DNA of 64,000 nucleotides from NCBI RefSeq assembly GCF_026239555.1, contig NZ_JAPIVP010000015.1:80050-144049 (forward strand), in the 5' to 3' direction. The position numbers and the translations under genes are program-made. Every line of letters starts with the position of its first letter. The first letter of the stretch is position 1. Below the pieces are notes generated by a model. The model did not search any database, had not been told where the DNA came from, and saw only the letters and a list, made by a program, of their open reading frames with translations. This DNA comes from Pedobacter sp. PF22-3. Its GTDB lineage: Bacteria; Bacteroidota; Bacteroidia; Sphingobacteriales; Sphingobacteriaceae. This document shows positions 25,581-34,060 of the stretch, piece after piece.

Positions 25581-26777
25581 TTACCGGTTTCGTATATCCT
25601 TATTTTTAAGTTTAACGCCATATCGATAGAGATCTTCATAGATTTCAAAGAATTTGTGCTCTTCCTTTTCACTCAACGAAGTATTCATAAACAGGACGAC
25701 GCCAACTTCCTTTTTTAAATCAGAAAGCATAAAAGTCCTCACCCCGGGATCCGATCCATTGTGCCCAATCCTGGTACCACCCATTTTTGTCGCCCAAAAA
25801 ATACCTGAATTGAGTGATTGTGGTTTAACATTTTCGGGTTTGTTAGCCTCATTAAACTGGAACCTGAGCATTTCCTCAACTGTCTCAGCTTTTAATACCT
25901 GCCTGTTTTTAAACTTCCCGTTGTTTAACAAACAGATAAAAAAATTGCTTAGATCGTCCACAGATGTGCGTACGCCTCCATCCGGATAGGTAGTACAACC
26001 GTACAATGGTATTTCCCTGACTTTATTATCTTGTTTCTCGTAAAGTTTTGTATGCTTTTTCAGGTTTACTTCAGCCATAAACCATCCGGTATCTTCCATC
26101 TCCAAGGGATCAAACAGATATTTTTTACTGTATTCGTTCAACATTTGACCCGTCCTAACTTCAACGATATAACCTGCGAGTGCTGCTCCGATATTGGAAT
26201 ATTCACGGAATGTTCCTGGTTTATGGTTAAGGAAGTTTTCTTTCGAATAATACTTCCCACCGGGAATAAAATAGTTCTTTAGGAAATCACGCAATGCTTC
26301 CGGCGAGTCTTTACCATTAAAGTAAAGGCTATCGGTATAAAAGGGATACCTGTCGGTAAGTCCCGAAGTATGCGTTGATAAGTTTCGAAGGGTTATTTTT
26401 TCTGCCGGAAAATAAGGATTGTGAATTTTGAAAGGAAGGTAGTTGTTTATATCCTCATCCAGAGAGAGTTTCCCTTGTTCTATAGCTTTCATGAGGCAAG
26501 CACCGGTTACCGTTTTGGAAACCGATGCAATATTCATTAAAGTTGATGTGGTGAAAGCTGCACCGCTTTGTTGATCTGAAAATCCATATCCTTTTTTCCA
26601 AACCACTTTTTTATCAATAATAATGGCTGCACCTAGGCCGACAATCCCACTTTCTGACATTTTTTTGCCGATCAGGCTGTCAATGTTTGTGCTTCCGGTA
26701 TTACGTTGTGCAAAAACATTTGTAGCGAGAAGTAATATTCCTATGCAAAACAGAAGTATTCGCCTATAATAATTCAT
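25581..26777 (-). CDS. Serine hydrolase, class C beta-lactamase fold
   Basis: 398 residues from the ATG at 26777, the start that gives a signal peptide (MNYYRRILLFCIGILLLA, cut after VFAQ). A longer frame from 26888 exists but has no ATG or support. The beta-lactamase/transpeptidase fold is shown by the nucleophile motif SVSK (Ser85-Lys88), YSN in the FREYSNIG segment, and the third motif GHNGSDPG near residue 350. The family covers esterases, D-aminopeptidases and penicillin-binding proteins; true class C lactamase activity cannot be assumed. It is upstream of the Rid lipoprotein gene. Confidence 0.87.
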   Translation of the reverse strand: MNYYRRILLFCIGILLLATNVFAQRNTGSTNIDSLIGKKMSESGIVGLGAAIIIDKKVVWKKGYGFSDQQSGAAFTTSTLMNIASVSKTVTGACLMKAIEQGKLSLDEDINNYLPFKIHNPYFPAEKITLRNLSTHTSGLTDRYPFYTDSLYFNGKDSPEALRDFLKNYFIPGGKYYSKENFLNHKPGTFREYSNIGAALAGYIVEVRTGQMLNEYSKKYLFDPLEMEDTGWFMAEVNLKKHTKLYEKQDNKVREIPLYGCTTYPDGGVRTSVDDLSNFFICLLNNGKFKNRQVLKAETVEEMLRFQFNEANKPENVKPQSLNSGIFWATKMGGTRIGHNGSDPGVRTFMLSDLKKEVGVVLFMNTSLSEKEEHKFFEIYEDLYRYGVKLKNKDIRNR

Positions 26778-27023
26778 AAAATTGATTGTCGAAATTAAAG
26801 TTAAAAATTTTATAATTGGTTTATTTGACTTTACCTGATTTAACATTTTCATCATTTCGTTTTCTCTGCCTAACGCTGACATAAACACCGCCGATAGTTC
26901 TGGTCTATTTTCGTTTTTGAGACTGTTTAATCAGTATAAAGTTACAATCTTGAGGAATAACTTATTTATAAAAATCAATATTAATGACAGATGTAAAAAG
27001 AAGTTTGAATGGCCTCGAAATAT

Positions 27024-27141
27024 CGTCATTTCGCCCGCAGTGTTCCAAAGGAACTCCTTTTGAGGAGAAATCTTTTAAACCAGATTTCAATAACCCGGTT
27101 CAAAGATCTTTCTATTTTGCTGCGCTACAGTCCGAGATGAC
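27024..27141. repeat. Dispersed inverted-repeat element, copy 2
   Basis: Begins CGTCATTTCGCCC and ends GTCCGAGATGACA, with GAGAAATCTTTT and AAAGATCTTTC inside. It resembles the copy at 2075 in both ends and inner arms, but is about 25 bases longer. It fills most of the gap between the serine hydrolase and the next gene (26778-27192); the rest of that gap shows nothing. Confidence 0.65.
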
Positions 27142-27192
27142 ATTTTTTTTGGAGTCAGTTATTAAATATTTCTTAAAGCCGGAAACCTTAAT

Positions 27193-27822
27193 TTAATGCA
27201 GTTTGACCTTAACAGTCTCTCCATTCTCTTTTACCTCCACGAACACTTCAATCCGGTCCTGGATATTTTTGTAATATTCTTTTTCCTGGTAGTAATCGGT
27301 TCGTCCGCCATAATCATTATAACCTGAACCTGTATAGGCATTATAGGTGCCTCTAAGTGTATAATCTAACATACCCTGCAGAAAATATTTACCAGGCTTC
27401 ATATCGGGGAAGGTAAATTCTCCGTCACTATTCGTAATCGCTTCAAGCCTGTATCTATAAGCTTGGTCAGAAAGGTAGACAAAGCGTTTTCTTCTAATGC
27501 TTTCTTTATCTTTTCTAAGCTGGTACCATTCTTCAAAATAAGGTGTTATCGGAAAAAGCACTATTTTTATTTTATTAGCAAGTATACGTGGCGATAACGG
27601 GACACCATACCCAAGTGGATGTTTCTGCCTGGTAAAGGCTACACCTTTGATAACAGCAGTGCCTTTGGCCAACATTTTTTTTGCCAGCAGGGAGTCGAAC
27701 GCCATTTCAGGACGGAAGATTTCCACCTTATCTTTTTTTTCTGGTTCTTTATACTGTGCGGAAACTACAGCTGTTGCTGATACCACATAGAAAAGTGTAA
27801 GGACATATTTTTTAAGCTTCAT
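27193..27822 (-). CDS. Exported protein with carboxypeptidase-regulatory-like fold
   Basis: 209 residues with a signal peptide (MKLKKYVLTLFYVVSATAVV, cut after SAQ). The segment TNSDGEFTFPDMKPGKYFL at about 128-146 is the hallmark of carboxypeptidase-D regulatory-like (CarboxypepD_reg) beta sandwiches. A Tyr/Gly-rich stretch follows (about 150-180). Function unknown; probably periplasmic or surface. It begins 9 bases after the stop of the lipoprotein gene upstream, so the two are co-transcribed. Confidence 0.6.
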   Translation of the reverse strand: MKLKKYVLTLFYVVSATAVVSAQYKEPEKKDKVEIFRPEMAFDSLLAKKMLAKGTAVIKGVAFTRQKHPLGYGVPLSPRILANKIKIVLFPITPYFEEWYQLRKDKESIRRKRFVYLSDQAYRYRLEAITNSDGEFTFPDMKPGKYFLQGMLDYTLRGTYNAYTGSGYNDYGGRTDYYQEKEYYKNIQDRIEVFVEVKENGETVKVKLH

Positions 27823-27831
27823 GTACTGATA

Positions 27832-28419
27832 TTAAGGATTAATAATTGTTTCATAAGGAAGATTAAATGTGCCATCGGTAATGTCAATGGCCTCTCCTGC
27901 TCTGTTTCTAACCGTTCCGGAAAAGGCTCCTTTAATGCCTGACTTGCTTATTTCTCCAATTTTAAGGGTAAATACATCATCTGCAATAGCGGTATTGTAC
28001 ATCAGCGTTCCATCGCTTTTTTGTATGGCATAACGTGCGATCATACCTTTTTCCGCAGGTGTGGCATATGTTCCTGCAGTAATATTCCCACCCTCCCTCC
28101 AGATTTCGAAATCCAAAGAAGGCGACACAGGCCCTGATGGCGGATCAGAAGCCTCATGACCACCAATAACAATTTGTTCGAACCGATTATCATTGCCACC
28201 GCCCTGAAAATTCACACTGTGGAAGTTTATAGCTTTCCCACCAATCTTTGCCCGGAAATAATAATCACCAGTAGGCGCGCCCCCGGTATCATCTTTCTTA
28301 GAGCATGCCGAAAGGCATACAGAAAGCGTTATAAAACACAGAATTGCCCAAAAAATGCCAACAGGCTTTCGGATCAGGTTAATTTTGAATAAAAAAGCTT
28401 TTGAGGGTATTGTTTTCAT
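27832..28419 (-). CDS. Exported lipoprotein of unknown function
   Basis: 195 residues from the ATG at 28419 (an ATG at 28500 would add 27). The lipobox is CLSAC at about residues 35-39, followed by a short polar spacer with KKDD. The rest is a beta-rich domain of about 150 residues, with a low-charge, Gly/Ser-rich appearance common in Bacteroidota surface lipoproteins. No family recognised. It lies directly upstream of the CarboxypepD-like gene and probably shares its promoter. Confidence 0.6.
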   Translation of the reverse strand: MKTIPSKAFLFKINLIRKPVGIFWAILCFITLSVCLSACSKKDDTGGAPTGDYYFRAKIGGKAINFHSVNFQGGGNDNRFEQIVIGGHEASDPPSGPVSPSLDFEIWREGGNITAGTYATPAEKGMIARYAIQKSDGTLMYNTAIADDVFTLKIGEISKSGIKGAFSGTVRNRAGEAIDITDGTFNLPYETIINP

Positions 28420-28577
28420 AGTATCATCCGAATTATGGTATAAGGGCAAAGCTATTGTAAGTATCAGCCAAAAGAAATACCAATTTTTGCCGTTTTTCAT
28501 CTACTGGTTTTTAGGTATTTTTTATTAAAGCGGAGTGAAATGATGATAGGCAGGAAATTATGTCTGATATTTACAAG

Positions 28578-28585
28578 TAAATTTG
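28578..28585 (+). promoter_or_regulatory. Promoter -7 element of the TPR-kinase gene
   Basis: TAAATTTG, a perfect TAnnTTTG, 55 bases before the ATG at 28640. No TTTG stands at the -33 distance. Confidence 0.4.
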
Positions 28586-28639
28586 CCTACCGGAAAGATA
28601 ACCTGATCTTCGACAGGAGAATAAATGTAATTTTTAAGC

Positions 28640-30643
28640 ATGACCCGATTTTTTTTATTCCTGATATTGATTTTGATCTCATTTAAATCTGTTGGACAAC
28701 AACAGGTTCCGCTGAATGAGCAGCATTATCTTGATAGCCTTCAGCACATTCTACAGAAAAAAACTTCAGATAGTTCAATAGCATGCACCAATTTTCTATT
28801 GGTAGAATACTGGAAATACAAAGACACCTTAAAGAGTAAAGCCTACCTGGAGGCAGGTACAGCTGCCGCTAAAAACGATAAATTTTTAAATGCACTGGCA
28901 CTTTTCTCTAAAGGGCAGTATTATTTCAACTGGAACAAAGCGAAGGCATCAGATGCTTTTAAAAAAGCTGCAGAAGCACTTTCTCCATTCAACACTAAAA
29001 TCGCCTATGCAAAGCGGGCTGCATCATGGTTTAATTATGCCTTGATGAATGTAGACAAAATGGGCTATGGTTTTATGACTAAAATAACCCTGGAAAAAGC
29101 TATTCCTATTATAGAAAAAACGGGAGATCCGGCACGCATCGCTTACTATTATACGCAGCTCGCCACTATCCTGATGAACAACTACCAGTTTTCAAAAGCG
29201 ACGGCCTATAATGAAAAAGCCATCGCCTTACTGGAAACCAAAAACCCTGGTTCTACCGATCTGTTGTTTTCCTATCTTTCAGGGGTAAGCATCTATTGTT
29301 ATGACAACAAAACCGACAAAGCCCAGGTACTTCTGCAAAAAGCACAACGGCTGCTGAAGCCATACCCCTCCTCTTTAAACTATCCGATATACTATTATAA
29401 TGAGGCACTTTACTACTCCACCAAAACGTTATACGATAAGGCACTTGCGAGTATAGACAAGGGGATTCCTCTGGCTAAAAAGTATAACCAGAAGCAAGTC
29501 TACCAACAGTTTTTTTTTCGCAGATATGATATCTATCAGCAGCAGAAAAAATATGCCGAAGCCCGACAGATATTACTGGATATTGTTAAGGAAGGAACTT
29601 TGACCGCCAAAATGAATGACAGGGCACAGATTTATTCGGAACTGGCGAAAATGAGCGAAAAGTTAAGGGATTATAAAGAGGCATACCACTGGCTGAACAA
29701 ATACAGGCAGACCAATGACAGCATCAACAACGACCAGACAAAAGTAAAGATCAATGAGCTGGAGACAAAATACAGAAGCGCAAGAAACCAGCAAAAAATA
29801 CAGGCCCTGCAATCAGAAAACAGGCAGGCACAGCTTAATGCCCGTAATGACCGCTTGTATAGACTTATATTTGGTTTGGGATGTCTTTTCCTGCTCCTTT
29901 TACTCGTTTTCGTTCTGCTCACAGCCCGGAGCCGACGCAAACTTGCCCAACAAAAGGAGATTAATTACAAGCAACAGCTTAGCGAAATGGAAAAAAAGCA
30001 ACAGCTCAAGATTACAAAAGCCATGCTTGAAGGTGAAGAGCTTGAAAGGGAACGCGTTGCAAGGGATCTTCACGATGGACTTGGTGGTATGCTGTCAGGA
30101 GTTAAAATAGGGCTTTCCGGCTGGACAGATACACAGCCAGGCATGTCCGGAGATAAAGACCTTCACCGCATTATCGGACAGCTGGACACCTCGGTTACAG
30201 AACTGCGCCGCATTGCCCGCAACATGGTACCTGAGACTTTATTGAAGTTTGGTCTTGAAACCGCCTTAAAAGACCTTTGCGAATTTTATATGCGTGAGGG
30301 TTTGCTCATCACTTCAGAAATGTTTGGCATTCAAAAAAATATTGCGATGAATGTGCAGCTGAATATTTACCGAATTGTACAGGAACTTATCTCTAATGCG
30401 ATCAAACATGCCCATGCAGACAACCTTATACTGCAGTGCAGCCAAAATGAAAATACCATTTTTATTACCTTTGAAGATAACGGGCGTGGCTTCGATATGG
30501 ATACACTTGCTGATAAAACAGGTATGGGACTGGATAATCTGAAAAACCGTATCGCATTTTTGCAAGGAAAATTTGAAGTTCACTCTGCTCCTGGCGAAGG
30601 AACCAGTATAGATATAGAACTTAAAACCAATATCAATGAATAA
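28640..30643 (+). CDS. TPR-containing sensor histidine kinase (HisKA_3 type)
   Basis: 667 residues. A signal peptide (1-20) is followed by a periplasmic region of tetratricopeptide repeats (about 60-370) and a coiled-coil. One membrane span lies at about 408-430. A NarL-partner kinase domain follows, with the phospho-acceptor His in ARDLHDGLGGML near residue 480, then a HATPase with N-box ELISNAIKHAHA and G-box ENGRGFD-like sequence (DNGRGFDMD). This is the common Bacteroidota form of NarX/LytS-like kinase. Its stop overlaps the next ATG by 8 bases; that gene is the LuxR-type response regulator, the clear partner. Confidence 0.92.
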   Translation: MTRFFLFLILILISFKSVGQQQVPLNEQHYLDSLQHILQKKTSDSSIACTNFLLVEYWKYKDTLKSKAYLEAGTAAAKNDKFLNALALFSKGQYYFNWNKAKASDAFKKAAEALSPFNTKIAYAKRAASWFNYALMNVDKMGYGFMTKITLEKAIPIIEKTGDPARIAYYYTQLATILMNNYQFSKATAYNEKAIALLETKNPGSTDLLFSYLSGVSIYCYDNKTDKAQVLLQKAQRLLKPYPSSLNYPIYYYNEALYYSTKTLYDKALASIDKGIPLAKKYNQKQVYQQFFFRRYDIYQQQKKYAEARQILLDIVKEGTLTAKMNDRAQIYSELAKMSEKLRDYKEAYHWLNKYRQTNDSINNDQTKVKINELETKYRSARNQQKIQALQSENRQAQLNARNDRLYRLIFGLGCLFLLLLLVFVLLTARSRRKLAQQKEINYKQQLSEMEKKQQLKITKAMLEGEELERERVARDLHDGLGGMLSGVKIGLSGWTDTQPGMSGDKDLHRIIGQLDTSVTELRRIARNMVPETLLKFGLETALKDLCEFYMREGLLITSEMFGIQKNIAMNVQLNIYRIVQELISNAIKHAHADNLILQCSQNENTIFITFEDNGRGFDMDTLADKTGMGLDNLKNRIAFLQGKFEVHSAPGEGTSIDIELKTNINE

Positions 30644-31265
30644 ACTCCGTACGGTTATAGTAGATGACCATCCCATTGTTATTGAAGGACTGAAGGCCTT
30701 GCTTAAAAATGAAGATAACCTAGAGGTTGTTGGTGGCTTTTCAAATGGCGCACAGCTGCTTTCTTATTTAAATAGCAACCCTGTAGATCTTATACTGCTT
30801 GATGTTACCCTACCAGATATAGGTGGTATGGAACTTTGCCAGATCATCAAAGCTCAATTCTCTGCAACTACTATACTTATCCTCAGTAACCATACCGAGC
30901 GAAGTATTATTATGCAGACTATACAAAACGGTGCAAGTGGCTACCTGCTTAAAAACAGTTCTCTTGAGGAGCTTAGGCAGTGTATTGCATCAGCTGTAAC
31001 AGGAAATATCTGTTACAGTAAGGAAGTCGTCGAAATTATCAGCCGACCAACCAAAAACCAGTTGCGCAATACGCCACAGCTCACCAGAAGGGAAAAACAG
31101 ATACTATCATTTCTGGCTGAAGGAAAAACCAGTCAGAATATTGCCCAGGAACTATTTTTAAGTCCGCTGACTGTAGATACGCACCGCAGAAACCTGATAC
31201 AGAAATTTGCAGTCAAAAATGTGGCCGAACTGATAGCTGCTGCACACCAACAACAATTATTGTAA
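30636..31265 (+). CDS. LuxR/NarL-type response regulator
   Basis: 209 residues. The receiver domain (1-120) has the phospho-Asp in LILLDVTLPDIGG (about residue 54), the Lys in GYLLKNSS, and a typical acidic pocket at VDDHP. The HTH is at about 145-205 (LTRREKQILSFLAEGKTSQNI, with the LuxR recognition helix). It overlaps the kinase gene by 8 bases, so the two are translated together. Targets are unknown; the next gene, a small exported unknown 29 bases on, might be one. Confidence 0.94.
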   Translation: MNKLRTVIVDDHPIVIEGLKALLKNEDNLEVVGGFSNGAQLLSYLNSNPVDLILLDVTLPDIGGMELCQIIKAQFSATTILILSNHTERSIIMQTIQNGASGYLLKNSSLEELRQCIASAVTGNICYSKEVVEIISRPTKNQLRNTPQLTRREKQILSFLAEGKTSQNIAQELFLSPLTVDTHRRNLIQKFAVKNVAELIAAAHQQQLL

Positions 31266-31294
31266 ATTATTGATCAATAACTCGTTATAATATT

Positions 31295-31831
31295 ATGAAT
31301 ACAGTCGCATACCGATTAATATTGTTTTTTCAATTTTTAGCACTATTTTCTTTTGCACAGCAAAATGCTGGACTTAATACCCTTTTAAACAAAAACCAGG
31401 AATTTATTTTCCCTCAAACTCCAAAGAAGATTTCGGCAATATTAGGTGTAAAAACGGTATTTTATGAGGATGCTAACGAGCAGCCCTATGCAAAGTGGCT
31501 AAGCAAATCAGGGTTGGAACTCTATTGTAGTCTTAAAGAAGATAGAACTATAGATGAAATGTTTTTTATTATTAAAGATGATAGACCTATTGTAGTGGAA
31601 GGCTTGCCTTTTAATTTAGTGATGAACAGAACCACTCTTCAACAAAGTATGTTAAAATTCAGCAAGTACAAAATCAAGAAAGAGAAGCTTGATGAGGGTT
31701 ACGAATATCCTGGAGGCACAAGACTTTTTTTTAAGAAAGGCGATCGTTTTATCACCCTTCTTTTTGATAGTAAAAACCTGCTTAAATTTTTATCGATAAC
31801 AAATGAGATCATCGGTTCTGCCGTCAACTGA
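31295..31831 (+). CDS. Exported protein of unknown function
   Basis: 178 residues with a signal peptide (MNTVAYRLILFFQFLALFS, cut after FAQ). The rest is a compact alpha/beta domain with segments such as YAKWLSKSGLELYCSL and GTRLFFKKGDRFITLLFD. No family is recognised. It lies 29 bases after the response-regulator gene on the same strand and may be in that operon. Confidence 0.6.
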   Translation: MNTVAYRLILFFQFLALFSFAQQNAGLNTLLNKNQEFIFPQTPKKISAILGVKTVFYEDANEQPYAKWLSKSGLELYCSLKEDRTIDEMFFIIKDDRPIVVEGLPFNLVMNRTTLQQSMLKFSKYKIKKEKLDEGYEYPGGTRLFFKKGDRFITLLFDSKNLLKFLSITNEIIGSAVN

Positions 31832-31890
31832 TTTTAGATATGAGTTTCTATATTTACTCACATTTTCATTGAAAATTCGCTTATTTTTTT

Positions 31891-32868
31891 TTAATACATA
31901 AGTTTCTGCCCTTTCCAGTTGGTTGTGCGTAAAAATGCTTCCCAATTTAGAGTCTGCGGATTGATCTGCCGGCTCCATTGCAGGTCACGCTCGTTAATGA
32001 AGTAACCATATTCTACGGCAAATTCTGCCATGCCTAAAATCTCATTCAACAAAACATCATTTGAAGCAAATTCGGGGAAATACCGGAGCATTTCCTGCCT
32101 TTTATATGCAGAACTGTATTCAGCTTTTATACCTGTAACTTTAGTAAAGGTATCAACCATTTCCTGGGGAGTAATGATATCGCCGATTACAGGTAAGGAT
32201 TTGCCTGAATATTTATCTGGATTTGAAAGAATCTCTAAAACGGCAGGTCCGGTTGCAGTAAGCGGATCTACGAAAGGCGCAGCAAAATCTTTCGGTAGAT
32301 AAATCGGAAATACAAGCGTATCACCTTTTAATTGAGGGTTATAAAATTCCATTAGATTAGTAAAAAAGAATGCCATATAGATAAATGAACTTTTAACAGG
32401 CAGCGTGCGGATATATTCTTCTATTCTGGCTTTATCTGTAAAATGCGGGGCGAACAATTTTCCACCCGTTAACTTATCTACATTTTCTAAACTACTGAAA
32501 ATGATCTGTTTTACGCCAGCTTCAACGGCAGCATCTGCCAGTTCTTTACCCAAATCAAATTCGTAGCTAGCTGGCGGGGCAATGTTCGGCGTCATTAGAA
32601 AAATGCTGTCAGCACCACGGAATGCTTGTGTAAACTCTTTTTTATACCCAGGGTTAAGTGGTAAACTTATGAGATCAACGCCTTGTTCTGCCAGCTTAAT
32701 GGCTTCCGGAGCATCAAGCCGGCGGGTTATACCCCGTATCCGGTAAGCGCCGCTTGCGAGTAGCGTACGGGCTACACTATAACCCTGTTTCCCCAATATG
32801 CCAACGATGATGATGAGCGGTTTTTCAACTTGTAAAGTGGTCTTATTTTCTGTTGATGGATATGACAT
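31891..32868 (-). CDS. NmrA-like NAD(P)-binding protein
   Basis: 325 residues, atypical short-chain dehydrogenase fold. The N-terminal Rossmann motif is IVGILGKQGYSVAR (about 19-32; GxxGxxG form). The typical NmrA/HSCARG segment IFLMTPN follows, then KQIIFSSLENV. These proteins sense NADP(H) or act as quinone-type oxidoreductases (for example QorB). It is divergent from an HxlR repressor gene, a standard arrangement for redox- or quinone-responsive control. Confidence 0.85.
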   Translation of the reverse strand: MSYPSTENKTTLQVEKPLIIIVGILGKQGYSVARTLLASGAYRIRGITRRLDAPEAIKLAEQGVDLISLPLNPGYKKEFTQAFRGADSIFLMTPNIAPPASYEFDLGKELADAAVEAGVKQIIFSSLENVDKLTGGKLFAPHFTDKARIEEYIRTLPVKSSFIYMAFFFTNLMEFYNPQLKGDTLVFPIYLPKDFAAPFVDPLTATGPAVLEILSNPDKYSGKSLPVIGDIITPQEMVDTFTKVTGIKAEYSSAYKRQEMLRYFPEFASNDVLLNEILGMAEFAVEYGYFINERDLQWSRQINPQTLNWEAFLRTTNWKGQKLMY

Positions 32869-32901
32869 TTCCTTTTTTATTTTATACTATAATTATTTTA
32901 G

Positions 32902-32935
32902 TTGCAAAACTAATTTTAGTGCGATACATTTGCAA
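32902..32935. promoter_or_regulatory. Two face-to-face promoters between the nmrA-like and hxlR-like genes
   Basis: On the plus strand TTG (32902-32904) and TACATTTG (32925-32932) are 20 bases apart. On the minus strand TTG (complement of 32933-32935) and TAGTTTTG (complement of 32905-32912) are also 20 apart. The two promoters share the same 34 bases and point outward. The ends are inverted repeats: TTGCAAA at 32902-32908 and TTTGCAA at 32929-32935. A repressor bound here would shut both genes. Confidence 0.6.
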
Positions 32936-32969
32936 TAACTATCAAAATAGATAGGGTTAAATTTTGAAG

Positions 32970-33341
32970 ATGAAAACAGAATGTGTAGGTGATTATGTTA
33001 AACTAAAAGGCAAAACATACCCTTGTACGGTAAGCCTTACCATGGATTTAATTGGTGGGAAGTGGAAAGCTGTTATGCTTTATCATTTAAAAAACGGACC
33101 TAAAAGATATAATGAACTTCGTAAGGAAGTGCCATCTATCACCGAAATGACGCTAAGCCTTCAATTAAAACAGTTGGAAAAAGATGGTTTGATACACAGA
33201 AAAGTATATGGCAAAAAGCCACCTATTAAAGTTGTTTATAGTTTAACTGACTTTGGGAATAGTCTTCTTCCTGTCCTGGACGCCATTACAAACTGGGGTA
33301 ACCATGTTGTTGGTGAGTATGGTGAGTTTGTTAAGGCTTAA
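32970..33341 (+). CDS. HxlR family transcriptional regulator
   Basis: 123 residues from the ATG at 32970 (a TTG 6 bases upstream is an alternative). The family winged-helix signature is complete: a Cys near the N-terminus (YPCTVSLTMDLIGGKW), then LKNGPKRYNELRKEVPSI, and EKDGLIHRKVYGKKPPIKVVYSLTD. In HypR-type members the N-terminal Cys senses oxidants or quinones. It is divergent from the NmrA-like oxidoreductase gene and probably represses it and itself. Confidence 0.92.
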   Translation: MKTECVGDYVKLKGKTYPCTVSLTMDLIGGKWKAVMLYHLKNGPKRYNELRKEVPSITEMTLSLQLKQLEKDGLIHRKVYGKKPPIKVVYSLTDFGNSLLPVLDAITNWGNHVVGEYGEFVKA

Positions 33342-33367
33342 ATAGCTTTAATTTGATATAACCACAA

Positions 33368-34060
33368 TCAACAGATCAGCTTATAGCCCACTCCCCTTAA
33401 ACTCATGATCTGGATTTCGGGTTCAGTTTTTAAGAGCTTGCGCAGGTGCGCCATAAAAACATCCATGCTACGGCCGTTGTAAAAACTATCCTCACCCCAA
33501 ATTTTGATCAACGCATGCTCACGTTCCAAAATGTTATTGCGGTTTTTCAATAATAATTCGAGCAAAATGGTTTCTTTATATGAAAGTGAATATTCGCCTA
33601 CAGATGTTTTTAACTTTTGGGTAAGCGCATCAAGTTCACAACTGCGGAACTCGTATTTTCTAACCATTGCCGTTTCATCCTTTTGCGTATGACCGAATCT
33701 TTTTAAAAGCGATTCCATGCGCACCAACAGTTCATCAATGCTAAAAGGCTTTTTAAGATAATCATTCCCTCCGCTTTTAAAGCCCATCACCACATCTTCG
33801 GTAAGGGCCTTTGCGCTCAAAAATATAATGGGAATATTGGGGTCTGATTTCCTGATTTCGGCAGCCAAAGTATAGCCATCTTTCTGCGGCATCATAATAT
33901 CGAGTATACAGATATCGGGTTTATTTTCCTGAAATTGCATCCAGGCCAGTTGTCCATCCAAAGCCAGATTTACCTCGTAACCGCTACTGCTTAAGCCATC
34001 GAAAACAATACGTGCCAAAAAAGGCTCATCTTCCGCGTACAAAACTTTAATTTTCTTCAT
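33368..34060 (-). CDS. OmpR-type response regulator (RprY-like)
   Basis: 230 residues. The receiver domain (1-120) has the phospho-Asp in ICILDIMMPQKDG (about residue 52) and Lys in YLKKPF. The C-terminal winged helix (about 130-228) ends with the typical RGVGYKL. It overlaps the kinase gene upstream by 14 bases. Three TTAAC boxes 10 bases apart stand in front of the divergent TonB-linked gene and are the obvious candidate target, as OmpR/PhoB regulators bind direct repeats with one helical-turn spacing. Confidence 0.93.
   Translation of the reverse strand: MKKIKVLYAEDEPFLARIVFDGLSSSGYEVNLALDGQLAWMQFQENKPDICILDIMMPQKDGYTLAAEIRKSDPNIPIIFLSAKALTEDVVMGFKSGGNDYLKKPFSIDELLVRMESLLKRFGHTQKDETAMVRKYEFRSCELDALTQKLKTSVGEYSLSYKETILLELLLKNRNNILEREHALIKIWGEDSFYNGRSMDVFMAHLRKLLKTEPEIQIMSLRGVGYKLIC

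Noticed and set aside
22819..26777. A mobile antibiotic-resistance cassette (B3 lactamase and class C-like protein)
   Set aside because: No integron, insertion sequence or direct repeats flank them, and the second protein is a general serine hydrolase.
26984..27196. A 70-codon frame upstream of the CarboxypepD-like gene
   Set aside because: It coincides with the foldback repeat; no protein features.
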